A stretch of DNA of 64,000 nucleotides. Origin: HKCCE3408 sp039183205. Its GTDB lineage: Bacteria; Pseudomonadota; Alphaproteobacteria; Rhodobacterales; Rhodobacteraceae. Within the stretch, counting starts at the first letter, position 1; the number at the start of each line of letters is the position of its first letter. Where the stretch lies: assembly GCA_039183205.1 (NCBI GenBank), contig JBCDBR010000001.1, positions 62,001 to 126,000 on the forward strand, in the 5' to 3' direction. Position numbers and translations under genes: made by a program. This document shows positions 36,896 through 46,553 of this stretch, one piece after another. The notes beneath the pieces were generated by a model. It was not told the origin of the DNA. It did not search any database and worked only from the letters and a program-made list of their open reading frames with translations.

Positions 36896-38007
36896 CAGTA
36901 GCTGGGCTCCAGTCTCGTCTCTGACGGAATGTCATTTGGTATCGACGGGATCGTCATAAGCGACACAAATGCCGCTGCTGCGCGGGTCGTGGCACCGATG
37001 CGACCAAAGATGTTTCCACTGCTCGTGTGACGGGCCAGATCGGCGTTGGCCTTTTGCAAACGGCGCAGCGTCGGCATCCAGCGCGGATGGTCGATATCCA
37101 GCGTCAGTGGGAAGATCTGGCGCGAAATCTCTGAGGTCTTCTCAAAGACGGCCTGCGCATACCAATCAGGATCAACGCCGAGCGCTTTGTGGAATGCAGG
37201 GCGCTGATGGTCGCGCACATACATTGTCGAATAAACCGCTGTGAGGAAGAACTTGATCCAATAGACGTTAATGCCGCTCGTTAGTTTCGGGTCGGTCTTC
37301 ATCAACAGCGCAAAGGCTTCCCCGTGGCTGAACTCATCGTTGCACCATTCCCTGAACCACTTGAAAATTGGATGGAACCGGTGCTCCGGATGTGCCTCTA
37401 GATGGCGAAAGATCGTGATGTAACGCGCGTAGCCGATCTTTTCCGACAGATACGTGGCATAGTATATGAATTTCGGCTGGAAGTACGTGTACTTCTTCTT
37501 CTGGGTCAGAAAACCAAGGTTTACCGCGATGCCGGCTTCGCGCAGGGCATCGTTGATAAAGCCGGCATGACGGGCCTCGTCGCGGGCCATGAGCTGGAAC
37601 AGCGTGACGATATCCTCGTTATTGCCGCGGCGTTTCATCTCTTTATAGAGCACGCAACCGGAAAATTCCGCAGTGCAGGAGGAGATCAAGAAATCGATGA
37701 ACTCAGCCTTTAGCTGCGGCTCCATCCCGTCCCAATCGATATGGTCCCAGTCCTCGTTCTTCTTGAAGTGACCCTTGTTGGGGTCAGACTTCATCTGAGA
37801 GATCAGCTTGTCCCATTCTGTGCGCAGCGCCGATACGTCGATGGCATCAAGCTTGTCAAAATCCGTTGTGTAAAATCGCGGCGTCAACAGCGTGTTTTGC
37901 ATTGCAACGGCCGTTGCGGTTTCACTATCGATGACAGGCTGGTGCTGCGGGCTTGCAAGCGCCTCTTCGACCGTTGTGGCGTCGGCGGAATGTGCAACGT
38001 CTTTCAT
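36895..38007 (-). CDS. acsF: aerobic Mg-protoporphyrin IX monomethyl ester oxidative cyclase
   Basis: A di-iron oxygenase that forms ring E of bacteriochlorophyll with molecular oxygen. It has 370 residues. Ferritin-like iron ligands are visible in TAEFSG, RDEARHAGF and NDEFSHGEAF. AGGAGG precedes the ATG, which overlaps the bciE stop. No anaerobic cyclase BchE is present in the window, so ring E closure appears oxygen-dependent. Confidence 0.95.
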   Translation of the reverse strand: MKDVAHSADATTVEEALASPQHQPVIDSETATAVAMQNTLLTPRFYTTDFDKLDAIDVSALRTEWDKLISQMKSDPNKGHFKKNEDWDHIDWDGMEPQLKAEFIDFLISSCTAEFSGCVLYKEMKRRGNNEDIVTLFQLMARDEARHAGFINDALREAGIAVNLGFLTQKKKYTYFQPKFIYYATYLSEKIGYARYITIFRHLEAHPEHRFHPIFKWFREWCNDEFSHGEAFALLMKTDPKLTSGINVYWIKFFLTAVYSTMYVRDHQRPAFHKALGVDPDWYAQAVFEKTSEISRQIFPLTLDIDHPRWMPTLRRLQKANADLARHTSSGNIFGRIGATTRAAAAFVSLMTIPSIPNDIPSETRLEPSY

Positions 38008-38300
38008 ACCGAAACCTCCTCTGAAAAGGAGAATTCACACAATTCCATGAATTCGAAATCGCCGGTCAGGCGTGTCCAGATTTGTTCGATGCGGCTGGCG
38101 CGCACGATGCGGGCCTCGCGTTTGGCCCGCACGACCTCGCCATAGGGCGCCATCACTGGTGGGCCTTGTACTTCCACTTCGTCACCGGGGTGGATGACGG
38201 TGCCGTCCAAAAATTTAACATGCGCATGCAGGCTGTCGAAGGTATGGCTTACCTCGACTTCGCAGGGTGCATGTTCGAATTCTCGCGTCAAAAGTCCCAT
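38004..38300 (-). CDS. bciE: BciE, accessory subunit of the AcsF cyclase
   Basis: A soluble 98-residue protein. Its length, its place directly before acsF with a 4-bp overlap, and the pattern EVEVSHTFDSLHAHVKFLDG...VIHPGDEVEVQGPP...YGE fit BciE, the subunit reported to be required by alphaproteobacterial AcsF. AGAGGAATG precedes the ATG. Recognition rests on memory of the family and on position. Confidence 0.75.
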   Translation of the reverse strand: MGLLTREFEHAPCEVEVSHTFDSLHAHVKFLDGTVIHPGDEVEVQGPPVMAPYGEVVRAKREARIVRASRIEQIWTRLTGDFEFMELCEFSFSEEVSV

Positions 38301-38304
38301 TTGG

Positions 38305-38610
38305 TCATTCCTCTATTTGCCGGGCAAGAGCCCGTGTATTGCCCGCACCAAAGCCAGAATGTTCGGCCCTCGTTGCGGTCAGGGGGTCGCGAAGGCTCAG
38401 GCGTCTGTCTGAATGACGCACAAGCCGGATCGGGTCGCTGGCGGAGTGACCGGCGGCCCCCCGTTCGCGTTCCAGAACCCGATATATGCCTGCATCAGAG
38501 CCCCTGCTTTGGGGCTGAGAGAGGCAATCCTTTTGCTGACCAAGCGCAAGATCCGCGGCACGGTTTCTTGATACCGATCCGCAATTTTTTTGGCGCAGCG
38601 CTCGGACCAT
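38305..38610 (-). pseudogene. puhC: truncated, frame-broken puhC
   Basis: In the puhC slot (puhA-puhB-puhC-bciE-acsF). One frame is open for 101 codons from an ATG after GGAG. Its last 60 residues (GIYRVLERERG, DPIRLVRHSD, LSLRDPLTATRAE, GFGAGNTRALAR) look like the PuhC C-terminus. The first 40 residues do not, and contain no membrane helix. The +1 frame there reads SERCAKKIADRYQETVPRIL, like a PuhC N-terminus. So the gene appears to have lost its transmembrane and middle parts and to be shifted in frame. PuhC is normally about 150 residues, more than the 316-bp gap allows. Confidence 0.6.
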
Positions 38611-38616
38611 ATCTGT

Positions 38617-39246
38617 TTACTCCGCCGCCACCGATTGAGGTACGCGGCTGATCACCGGCAGCGATATTTCGGTTTCTGCGGCTTGGGCAAAAATCGCGGC
38701 GACCTGTTGTGGCTCAGCGATACAGCGCAGAGCAGGCTCAACCTGGCGCAACCGCCCGGGGCGCGCATGCGGCCACAGCACGACGTAGCCCAATTGCGAC
38801 GGTCGGCTCTTCATCTCGAATGCGATCGTGCCGGTGCCATCTCGCGCAACGGCCAAATGGGCGTTGTTGATCTCACGGAATGGCAGGTTGAGCGTCATGG
38901 TTAAGGCCGCGCCAATACGCATCACAACGCGGCGATTGGTAATTGTGTACAGGCTAGCTTTGGCCTGAACCAAGGCGATTACAAATAGCAGGCCGCACAC
39001 GATGGCGCCAAGGATCAAGACGAAGGAGGCCGCGATAACCGATTGTGCCCACGGCATTACTGCCGCGCCCGACACCACGCGCCAGCCGAAAATTAACAGA
39101 AACCAGCCTGCGACCCAGTAGAGGCGCAAGCTTTGGGTGGCAAGGGCCCAGACCCGCGGGGCCCCCTGCCAAAGAATATGTTCGCCCGGTGGTAGACGTT
39201 CGGGCAACCCTGGGACAGGCTCGGTCTGAAAGTCGTCCTGGTTCAT
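38617..39246 (-). CDS. puhB: photosynthetic complex assembly protein PuhB
   Basis: An inner-membrane assembly factor for reaction centre/LH1. It has 209 residues: short N-terminus, two hydrophobic stretches (about 42-66 and 73-98), then a bacterial PH-like domain (YTITNRRVVMRIGAALTMTLNLPFREI, AFEMKSRPSQLGYVVLWPHARP). GGAGGACATC precedes the ATG at 39246. It follows puhA by 13 bp. Confidence 0.92.
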   Translation of the reverse strand: MNQDDFQTEPVPGLPERLPPGEHILWQGAPRVWALATQSLRLYWVAGWFLLIFGWRVVSGAAVMPWAQSVIAASFVLILGAIVCGLLFVIALVQAKASLYTITNRRVVMRIGAALTMTLNLPFREINNAHLAVARDGTGTIAFEMKSRPSQLGYVVLWPHARPGRLRQVEPALRCIAEPQQVAAIFAQAAETEISLPVISRVPQSVAAE

Positions 39247-39259
39247 GATGTCCTCCGTC

Positions 39260-40030
39260 CTAAAGCGCCGGTCCAATCCGGTCTTCGGAGGCATAAAGGG
39301 TGCCACCGCCGTAATAGGCGCAAATTTTTTCCTCCTCCAAGAGCGTGATTTGCGTGGGTGATTTGGTCACCGGCACATTGGCGAAGTGACGTCCGTAGAT
39401 CGAGTTGATCTTCACGCGGTCCGGTTTGATCTTCGCCAGTTGGATCGGCACCAGGCGCTTGCCGCCGCCGTGATCGGAATCCAGTTCCATCTCCAGATAA
39501 CGGACCAATTGCTCGGGTGCATCGATCCACATATCCGTGATTTCACCGACCACCTCGTCATCGCCAGCCTGCACTGGCAAACCGCGTGGATCGCGACCGG
39601 CGCTGACATGAACGCCATCGGCACGATCCATTGGGACGATCTTGTTGTGCCCGTGGCCATCAAGCTCTGGTACGTCGCGGCGCGCGGCCCAAGACGCAGG
39701 CCCAACACCATCAAGCATGGGATCGCCGGTCGGTTGAAACGGATAACCTCCAGCAACGTTTGTCTTTTCAAGCGCGAGATTATCGCGGTGCTGTCTGTCC
39801 GGCCCCGGTACGGTCACCTCGCCACGACCATGGGGCAGTTTGAAGGTCTTGGTATTGGGGAGCGGAAATGGACCCTGATTTGCCGCTGGCTGCCCCTCAT
39901 CGTTTTCCAACGGGTAGCCTTCGCGCATATTCTCCGTCTGGAGATAGTAAATCAGGAGCGCAAAGAAGATCCAAAACATCCAAATCGACAGGCTCGCCAG
40001 ATCGAAATTGCCAAAGAATGAGTCAACCAT
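39260..40030 (-). CDS. puhA: photosynthetic reaction centre H subunit
   Basis: Caps the cytoplasmic side of the reaction centre and anchors it with one N-terminal helix. It has 256 residues: helix at about 10-32 (DLASLSIWMFWIFFALLIYYL), then YLQTENMREGYPLE, PKTF-type NTKTFKLPHG, GPASWAARRD, and the PRC-barrel-like C-terminus. The ATG at 40030 with GGAG upstream is the family start. It is the only reaction-centre structural gene in the window; L and M are not here. Confidence 0.95.
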   Translation of the reverse strand: MVDSFFGNFDLASLSIWMFWIFFALLIYYLQTENMREGYPLENDEGQPAANQGPFPLPNTKTFKLPHGRGEVTVPGPDRQHRDNLALEKTNVAGGYPFQPTGDPMLDGVGPASWAARRDVPELDGHGHNKIVPMDRADGVHVSAGRDPRGLPVQAGDDEVVGEITDMWIDAPEQLVRYLEMELDSDHGGGKRLVPIQLAKIKPDRVKINSIYGRHFANVPVTKSPTQITLLEEEKICAYYGGGTLYASEDRIGPAL

Positions 40031-40046
40031 AGGGTTCTCCGTTTTC

Positions 40047-41471
40047 TTATGTTGGCAGGTCGGCAAGGCGGATCTTGCCGGCCTCCCCGCTCAGGTTGTT
40101 TGCATGCCCGGACCGAACCAAAGGCCCAATGGCGATGAGGGTCGCAAAGAGAATTGCGATTTCGAGGTGATAGACGGTGGAATATCCGGTTGCCGGGTTG
40201 GCCAGCGCCTCGCCCAAGGCTCCGGACGTTGCGACGTGGTTTATGCCGTCCCGAATGGCACCACCGAGCGCGATTGACAGGCCTGCCGCCGTGGCCTGTG
40301 CCGCGCCCCATGCGCCAAGCGCGAGGCCACGGCCCGCAGCGCCACTTGCCGGGAGCGTCATCGCCGCCGTCAAGGTCGCCACAGCGAACAATCCGCCTCC
40401 AAATCCGATACCACAAGCGCCTGCAAAGAAGAGCCATTCCGCCAGCATTGGGCTGGCAAAGATGACCGCCGAAAAGGCGACAATGCCAGCGAGACATCCC
40501 CGCGCGGCCATCCGGATCGGGTTGAGCCCTTGCGACAACCACCGCGCCGCCAGTGCAAAGCCCACCAGCGCTCCGGCGGCCCATGTGGCCGTCAGCAACG
40601 TCGTCGCCGACACGCTCAGCCCCAATATCTCGCCGCCGTAAGGCTCCAGAAGCACGTCCTGCATGTTAAAGGCCATGGTGCCCAAAAAGACGACCGCCAA
40701 CAGTCGGCCGGCCGTGCCGCCCAGGGAATAATCGGCCCATGCGTCGCGGAAAATCGGCCTTGGTGCTGCGCGTTCGGCCTGGGTCATGGGGCGCACTCTT
40801 TCTTGCTTCCAGAGGGCCACGACGTTCAAGACGACCGTTGCGACGGCCGCAGCTTGAACAACCTGGATCAGTCGCACACCGGAAAAATCGCGCAACAGCC
40901 AGCCGATGATCAGGGCGCTCAGCCCCATACCAACCAAGAACATCACATAAAGCAGCGCAACGACACGTGGGCGGGTGTCTTCGGTCGCGCGGTCTGCGGC
41001 CAGGGCGAGCCCCGCTGTCTGGGTCATATGCATGCCCAGACCGGTGAAAACGAAAGCAAAAGCAGCCAGCACCTCGCCCGCAAACGGGATGTCATGGACA
41101 GGGTTGCCGCCCAAGACGAGCAAGCTTGCCGGCATGATGGCAAGCCCCGCCATCTGCCACAGCGTGCCGAACCACAGATACGGGATCCGCTTCCATCCGA
41201 TCGCCGAACGGTACGTATCCGACCGAAAGCCTAAAAGCGCGCGGAACGGTGCAATGAGCACCGGCAGCGCCACAAACCCCGCGACCAAAACGGCAGGCAC
41301 CGACAATTCCACGATCATGACGCGGTTGAGCGTGCCAAGCAGCATAACGCCAGCCATGCCGACCGAAACCTGGAATAGCGACAACCGCAACAGCTGACCA
41401 AGCGGGAGATCAGCGCTCGCGGCGTCTGAAAACGGCAAGAGCCGCCGGGATATGCGCACAACCCGGTTCAC
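40047..41471 (-). CDS. lhaA: LhaA, PucC-family LH1 assembly protein
   Basis: A 12-helix MFS-like protein helping to build light-harvesting 1. It has 474 residues from the GTG at 41471, which overlaps the bchM stop (GTGA) and follows GGAG; an ATG six codons earlier is also open. Typical PucC-family stretches: LGTLNRVMIVELSVPA, FRALLGFRSDTYRSAIGWKRIPYLW, MTQTAGLALAADRA and QDVLLEPYGGEILGLSV. It precedes puhA by 16 bp. Confidence 0.92.
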   Translation of the reverse strand: MNRVVRISRRLLPFSDAASADLPLGQLLRLSLFQVSVGMAGVMLLGTLNRVMIVELSVPAVLVAGFVALPVLIAPFRALLGFRSDTYRSAIGWKRIPYLWFGTLWQMAGLAIMPASLLVLGGNPVHDIPFAGEVLAAFAFVFTGLGMHMTQTAGLALAADRATEDTRPRVVALLYVMFLVGMGLSALIIGWLLRDFSGVRLIQVVQAAAVATVVLNVVALWKQERVRPMTQAERAAPRPIFRDAWADYSLGGTAGRLLAVVFLGTMAFNMQDVLLEPYGGEILGLSVSATTLLTATWAAGALVGFALAARWLSQGLNPIRMAARGCLAGIVAFSAVIFASPMLAEWLFFAGACGIGFGGGLFAVATLTAAMTLPASGAAGRGLALGAWGAAQATAAGLSIALGGAIRDGINHVATSGALGEALANPATGYSTVYHLEIAILFATLIAIGPLVRSGHANNLSGEAGKIRLADLPT

Positions 41472-42151
41472 GAAGCATGCTCCAGACATTCGGAGATGTA
41501 AAACCCACGAGCGACGCGGCCGATCCGCGAAATAGCGCCTGAATGGCCGGTTAGTGACAGTTCAGCCGACAGTGCTTTTGCAGTGTGCGGCACCATCCGG
41601 GGCGATCTATCCGATTTCGGAAAGAGTTTTCCCAGCCCCCACATCGCCATTAGAAGCGGCGTTCGCGGCGCGACCGTAAAGATAACCCTTGGCGTTTGGA
41701 AACCCGAAACTGCGGCGACAAGGTCTGGGCGCGTATAGTAAATCAGGCTGTCCATTGCGACGACGGCGTCAAATTTGCCGAGACCCGGGCCAAGCATATC
41801 GCCGGCGCGAAAACTGACGCGATCCCGTAGGCTCGTTCTCAGACGCGTCTGAGCGATCCGAATAAGTTCTGGTGAGATATCGATGCCGACGACAATAGCA
41901 CCCCGCGCGGCCAACTCGGCGCTCATTGCACCTGTGCCGCACCCGGCATCCAAGATGCGCGCGCCCAGAAGGTCCGATGGCAGCCGAGACAGTATCAAAG
42001 AGCGCATCTCTTCCCGACCGGCGCGGACGGTTTGGCGAATGCGGCTGACCGGTGCGTCCGATGTCAGCGCCGCCCAACTGCGCGTGGCCGTGCGGTCAAA
42101 ATACGCCTCCACCTGATCGCGTGTTGCATCATATGTCGCGCGCGTGGTCAT
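41468..42151 (-). CDS. bchM: magnesium-protoporphyrin O-methyltransferase
   Basis: Transfers a methyl group from S-adenosylmethionine to Mg-protoporphyrin IX. It has 227 residues from the ATG at 42151, which shares one base with the bchL stop. The SAM-binding motif is ILDAGCGTGAMSAELAARGAIVVGID near 67-93, with YYFDRTA-like AYFDRTATRSW at the N-terminus. Confidence 0.94.
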   Translation of the reverse strand: MTTRATYDATRDQVEAYFDRTATRSWAALTSDAPVSRIRQTVRAGREEMRSLILSRLPSDLLGARILDAGCGTGAMSAELAARGAIVVGIDISPELIRIAQTRLRTSLRDRVSFRAGDMLGPGLGKFDAVVAMDSLIYYTRPDLVAAVSGFQTPRVIFTVAPRTPLLMAMWGLGKLFPKSDRSPRMVPHTAKALSAELSLTGHSGAISRIGRVARGFYISECLEHAS

Positions 42152-43047
42152 CAATCAAACCCCAAGAGCTCAAAGATTTCGCGGTCAGGGAGCGGCGCAG
42201 GCGCGAGCGGTTCGGTGCCATTCCAGAGCGTTTCTGCAAGCCGCACATATTCAGCTCGTGCCAAAACGATGTCTTCGTCATCCGGCATCTCGAACAACGT
42301 CTTTTTCTTCAGGCGCGACCGGCGAATGGCGTCGATATCCGGCATATGGGCGATGCGGTTAAAGCCTACCGTTTTGCAATAGCGGTCCACTTCATCGGTA
42401 TCTTTGGACCGGTTAGCGATGCATCCGGCCAGACGCACATTATAGTTCTTCGATTTGGCTTGAACGGCGGCGATGATCCGGTTCATCGCATAGATCGAAT
42501 CGAAATCGTTCGCGGTAACGATCACGGCGCGGTCGGCATGCTGAAGTGGTGCGGCAAACCCGCCGCAAACAACGTCGCCCAGGACATCGAAAATCACCAC
42601 ATCTGTGTCTTCGAGCATGTGGTGCTGCTTGAGCAATTTGACTGTCTGGCCGACGACGTAGCCGCCACATCCCGTGCCAGCCGGCGGTCCGCCAGCCTCG
42701 ACGCATTGGACCCCGTTAAACCCTTCGGTCACGAAATCATCGGGGCGCAATTCCTCGGGGTGAAAGTCGACCTCCTTGAGGATGTCAATCACCGTTGGTT
42801 GCAGATGCCCGGTCAGCGTGAAGGTGCTGTCGTGCTTGGGATCGCAGCCGATTTGCAGCACGCGTTTGCCCAGGGTCGAGAACGCAACGGACAAGTTAGA
42901 CGACGTCGTCGATTTTCCGATGCCGCCCTTGCCGTAGATCGAAAACACCTTCGCGCCTTGGATTTTGACATTGGGGTCCTGGTGGACCTGGACGGACCCT
43001 TCGCCATCCCGGCCACGCAGATCGGGGATATCGTCTCTCGGGCTCAT
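42151..43047 (-). CDS. bchL: dark-operative protochlorophyllide reductase iron protein BchL
   Basis: The NifH-like ATPase that feeds electrons to BchN-BchB. It has 298 residues. P-loop YGKGGIGKST near 39-48; the two 4Fe-4S cysteines lie in GTGCGGY and DVVCGG. ATG overlaps the bchH stop (ATGA); the upstream extension of the frame is a shadow of bchH. The iron protein is oxygen-sensitive in known systems, although the cyclase here requires oxygen. Confidence 0.95.
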   Translation of the reverse strand: MSPRDDIPDLRGRDGEGSVQVHQDPNVKIQGAKVFSIYGKGGIGKSTTSSNLSVAFSTLGKRVLQIGCDPKHDSTFTLTGHLQPTVIDILKEVDFHPEELRPDDFVTEGFNGVQCVEAGGPPAGTGCGGYVVGQTVKLLKQHHMLEDTDVVIFDVLGDVVCGGFAAPLQHADRAVIVTANDFDSIYAMNRIIAAVQAKSKNYNVRLAGCIANRSKDTDEVDRYCKTVGFNRIAHMPDIDAIRRSRLKKKTLFEMPDDEDIVLARAEYVRLAETLWNGTEPLAPAPLPDREIFELLGFD

Positions 43048-46000
43048 GACGCGGCCTCCACACCTTCTAGTCGGTCTTCGATTTCGTCCGCACCATCCAG
43101 GAGAGCGGCGCGCGTTTCTTCGTCGGGCTGCCAATAGTCGCGGTCCGCAGCTTCGATGAGCCGCCCGGCCATGCGCGCCGAAGCTTGCGGGTTAAGCGCC
43201 GTCAACCGACGACGCATATCTTCATCGAGCACGAACGTTTCGCTGAGGCGTTGGTAAACCCAGGGCTCGACCTGGCCCGTCGTGGCCGACCAGCCAAGTG
43301 TGTTGGTCACTTGCGCCTCGATCTGGCGGACACCTTCATGCCCATGCTGTAGAAGGCTTTCGAACCATTTCGGATTGAGGCTTCGCGATCGGGTTTCCAG
43401 CGCCACCTGATCTTGAAGGGTGCGCACCTTGCCCTCGCCGCGGGTTTGATCCCCGATGAATACCGGCGGTTCGTCGCCGCGGGCACGCTTTACAGCTCGG
43501 CTGATCCCACCCAATGTATCGAAGTAATGATCGACGGTCGTCACGCCGAGTTCGACACTTTCGAGGTTTTGATAGGCCAAATCCACATCAGCGAGCGCGG
43601 ATTTCAGAAGTTCGGGGCGCTTGACCGGTTTCCCGCTAACCCCATAGGCAAAGCTCTTGCGGGCCTCATAGGCATCGGCCAAATCGTCTTCTTGCCCCCA
43701 AGCCGATTGATCGACCAGGACGTTCACATTGGCGCCATAAGCGCCTTCAGCGTTCGAAAACACGCGTAGCGCGGCGGTTTCGAGATCGACATCCATCGCC
43801 TTGGCATAGGCCAGCGCGTGGGCGCGGACGTAGTTCTGGTCCAAGGGCTCATCGGCGCTAGCGGCCTTCCACGCGGCCTCGGCCAGCATCCTTGTTTGCA
43901 GCGGCAAGAGATCACGGAATATACCAGACAGCGTCATAACGACGTCAATCCGCGGGCGGCCCAGTTCTTCGAGCGGGATGAGATCGGCGCCGGACAAGCG
44001 ACCGTAACTATCGAAACGGGGCACCGAACCCAAAAGCGCCAAAGCCTGCGCAATCGGGCCGCCATCCGTTTTGATATTGTCCGAACCCCACAGCACCAAG
44101 GCCACGCTGCGGGGCATCGTAACCGCCGCCGCCAAAAGCCGGTCCGCCTGTTTTGCCCCATCCGCAAGCGCGTAGCTTGTGGGCATACGAAAGGGGTCGA
44201 AGGCATGGATATTGCGCCCGGTCGGCAGGATTTCGGGCGAACGGATCAGATCACCGCCTGGAACCGGCGGGATGTAGCGGCCAGACAGCGCGCGCAAAAG
44301 CCCGGGAAGCTCTGGGTCTTTGGCGAGATGGCTCGACACGGCCTCCCGGTCCGTGCCCTCCGGCAGCGCCCTTAAGTGTTCGGCCAATGCCGCGGCGCTC
44401 ATCGGTTTACCGACCACATGTAGCCCATCCGGGATAAGCGCGTCTTCGGTTTCCAGTAGTTTCAGCCACAACGCCTCAGGCGTCGATCCGTCTAGATCTA
44501 CAGCGGCCGCCTGGTCTGCAATCAGGGTCTCCAGATCGGCCCGCTCAGTGGCATCCGGCGCCAAGCCGCGCCAACGGGTTACTGTGTCCTTCAACTCGGC
44601 CAAGCCCTTATAGAGCCCAGCTTGCGCCAAGGGCGGCGTCAAATGTGTGACCGTCACCGCAGCCGACCGGCGCTTGGCCAAGGTCGCCTCAGATGGATTG
44701 TTCGCCGCGTAGAGATAGACGTTTGGCAGGTCGCCTATGAGGCGGTCCGGCCAATCGCGCGCGCCCAACCCGGCCTGCTTTCCGGGCATAAATTCCAACG
44801 CGCCATGCATGCCGAAATGCAGAACCGCATCGGCGGAAAACGAGCCGCGGATCCACCGGTAAAACGCTGCAAAGGCGTGGGTTGGTGCAAACCCCGTTTC
44901 AAACATCAAGCGCATCGGGTCGCCTTCGATCCCAAAGACGGGTTGAACACCGACAAAGACTTTACCGAATTGCGCGCCAAGCACGAAAACATGGGCGCCA
45001 TCGGCCTGGGCCTTTCCTGGGGCCGGGCCCCAAACTGCCTCGATCTCGTTCAGATGCGGTTCGTTGGCGACGATATCAGATGCGGACACCCGGGCAGCCA
45101 CGTTGGCGGGCTGGCCGTATTGCGCGGCATTCCCGCATAAGATCGTGTCTCGCAGGGCCTCAACACTGGCGGGCGGATCGACGTCGTAGCCGTCCGCGGC
45201 CAACGCATGAAGTGTGTTGTACAACGAGGCAAAGACCGACAAATGCGCAGCCGTGCCAACCGCACCGGCATTCGGTGGAAAGCCATAAAGCACAATGGCC
45301 AATCGTTTGTCCGCGTTTGCCCGACGCCGGAGCGTCGCGTAGCGTAGTGCGCGATTTGCCAGTGTTTCGACACGTTCGCGGCACGGGGCCATGGCGCGGT
45401 TCTGACCACCTTCGCGGCCCGCAAAAACCGTCGGGCAGGTTGCACCGTCAAGCTCCGGTAGTGCAATCAGCATGGTCGTTTCGACCGGGCTCAGCCCTTG
45501 CGCGCTGGCGTCCCACTGGGACAGCGTTTGAAATTCAATTGGATGCGCGGCCAAATACGGCACATCGAGATCGCTGAGCAACGCAACCGCCGCGTCGCTG
45601 TCGTTATAAGCCGGGCCGCCGATCAGGCTAAAGCCGGTGAGTGAAACCAAGGCGTCAATACGCCCACCCTCAAAATACGCAGCGATTGCTGGCCGGGCAT
45701 CAAGCCCACCGGCAAAAGCAGGCAGAACGCGCAGACCGCGGCCTTCGAGCGCACGAATAACCGCATCGTAATGCGCGGTATCGGACGCCAAGATATAGCT
45801 CCGCATCAATAACAGACCGACCGTCGCCGTGTAGCCTTTGGGCCCAGAAATTTCTGCGGCATCCTCGGTAATGTGGTGGCCTTGCAAGTCGGGATGGTAA
45901 AGCCCGATCTCGGGGTAATCGATGGGCGGTGCGGCATCGGTTTCTACAACCTCGCTGCCTGTACTATAGCGACCGATCAAAAACCGGATCATCTGTTCGA

Positions 46001-46553
46001 CATTGTCGTCGGACCCGCCCAGCCAATATTGCATGGTCAGGAACCAGGCGCGCAGGTCTTGCGCTTTACCCGGAATGAACCGCAGTATTTTCGGCAGCCG
46101 TCGCAACATGCGCATTTGCTTCGCGCCGGAATTGGCCGACGGCGCCTTCGATCCGCGCAAACGCTTCAGAAGCTTCATTGCGCCTGAGGCAGGCTGGCTC
46201 ATATCCAACTCACCCATTCGAGTGAGGCCGACAATCTCAGGCGCCGAGATCACGCCAATCATGGCGTCGCACGCATCGCGCCGAGCCTTGAGGCTGGGCA
46301 GAATGGCGCGGACATGTTCTTCGATGAAAAGTAGATTGATAATGACAATATCAGCGTGAGACACGGCCTCTTTTGCCGCGTCCAATGCCGCTGGAGCCTC
46401 CGCCCATTCGGCTGCGGCATGCACCGTGACCTCAAGGCCTGGGATAACCGGGGCGAGCCGCTCTGACACGCGCGCAGCAGGCCCTGCGGCATGCGCATCA
46501 AGCGTTACAATCACGACGCTATAGCCCGGGATATGGTCGTGACTATCGCGCAT
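43044..46553 (-). CDS. bchH: magnesium chelatase catalytic subunit BchH
   Basis: Binds protoporphyrin IX and Mg and performs insertion with BchI-BchD. It has 1169 residues, within the family range. N-terminal motifs IPGYSVVIVTLDAHAAG; middle VLHFGMHGALEFMPGKQAG; NPSEATLAKRRS; C-terminal NPKWFESLLQHGHEGVRQIE. The ATG at 46553 lies inside the end of bchB (11-bp overlap). No damage seen. Confidence 0.96.
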   Translation of the reverse strand: MRDSHDHIPGYSVVIVTLDAHAAGPAARVSERLAPVIPGLEVTVHAAAEWAEAPAALDAAKEAVSHADIVIINLLFIEEHVRAILPSLKARRDACDAMIGVISAPEIVGLTRMGELDMSQPASGAMKLLKRLRGSKAPSANSGAKQMRMLRRLPKILRFIPGKAQDLRAWFLTMQYWLGGSDDNVEQMIRFLIGRYSTGSEVVETDAAPPIDYPEIGLYHPDLQGHHITEDAAEISGPKGYTATVGLLLMRSYILASDTAHYDAVIRALEGRGLRVLPAFAGGLDARPAIAAYFEGGRIDALVSLTGFSLIGGPAYNDSDAAVALLSDLDVPYLAAHPIEFQTLSQWDASAQGLSPVETTMLIALPELDGATCPTVFAGREGGQNRAMAPCRERVETLANRALRYATLRRRANADKRLAIVLYGFPPNAGAVGTAAHLSVFASLYNTLHALAADGYDVDPPASVEALRDTILCGNAAQYGQPANVAARVSASDIVANEPHLNEIEAVWGPAPGKAQADGAHVFVLGAQFGKVFVGVQPVFGIEGDPMRLMFETGFAPTHAFAAFYRWIRGSFSADAVLHFGMHGALEFMPGKQAGLGARDWPDRLIGDLPNVYLYAANNPSEATLAKRRSAAVTVTHLTPPLAQAGLYKGLAELKDTVTRWRGLAPDATERADLETLIADQAAAVDLDGSTPEALWLKLLETEDALIPDGLHVVGKPMSAAALAEHLRALPEGTDREAVSSHLAKDPELPGLLRALSGRYIPPVPGGDLIRSPEILPTGRNIHAFDPFRMPTSYALADGAKQADRLLAAAVTMPRSVALVLWGSDNIKTDGGPIAQALALLGSVPRFDSYGRLSGADLIPLEELGRPRIDVVMTLSGIFRDLLPLQTRMLAEAAWKAASADEPLDQNYVRAHALAYAKAMDVDLETAALRVFSNAEGAYGANVNVLVDQSAWGQEDDLADAYEARKSFAYGVSGKPVKRPELLKSALADVDLAYQNLESVELGVTTVDHYFDTLGGISRAVKRARGDEPPVFIGDQTRGEGKVRTLQDQVALETRSRSLNPKWFESLLQHGHEGVRQIEAQVTNTLGWSATTGQVEPWVYQRLSETFVLDEDMRRRLTALNPQASARMAGRLIEAADRDYWQPDEETRAALLDGADEIEDRLEGVEAAS

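Noticed and set aside
38305..38610. The 101-codon frame taken as an intact small gene
   Set aside because: Only its C-terminal part resembles PuhC, and the N-terminal resemblance is in a different frame. A decayed puhC explains it better.
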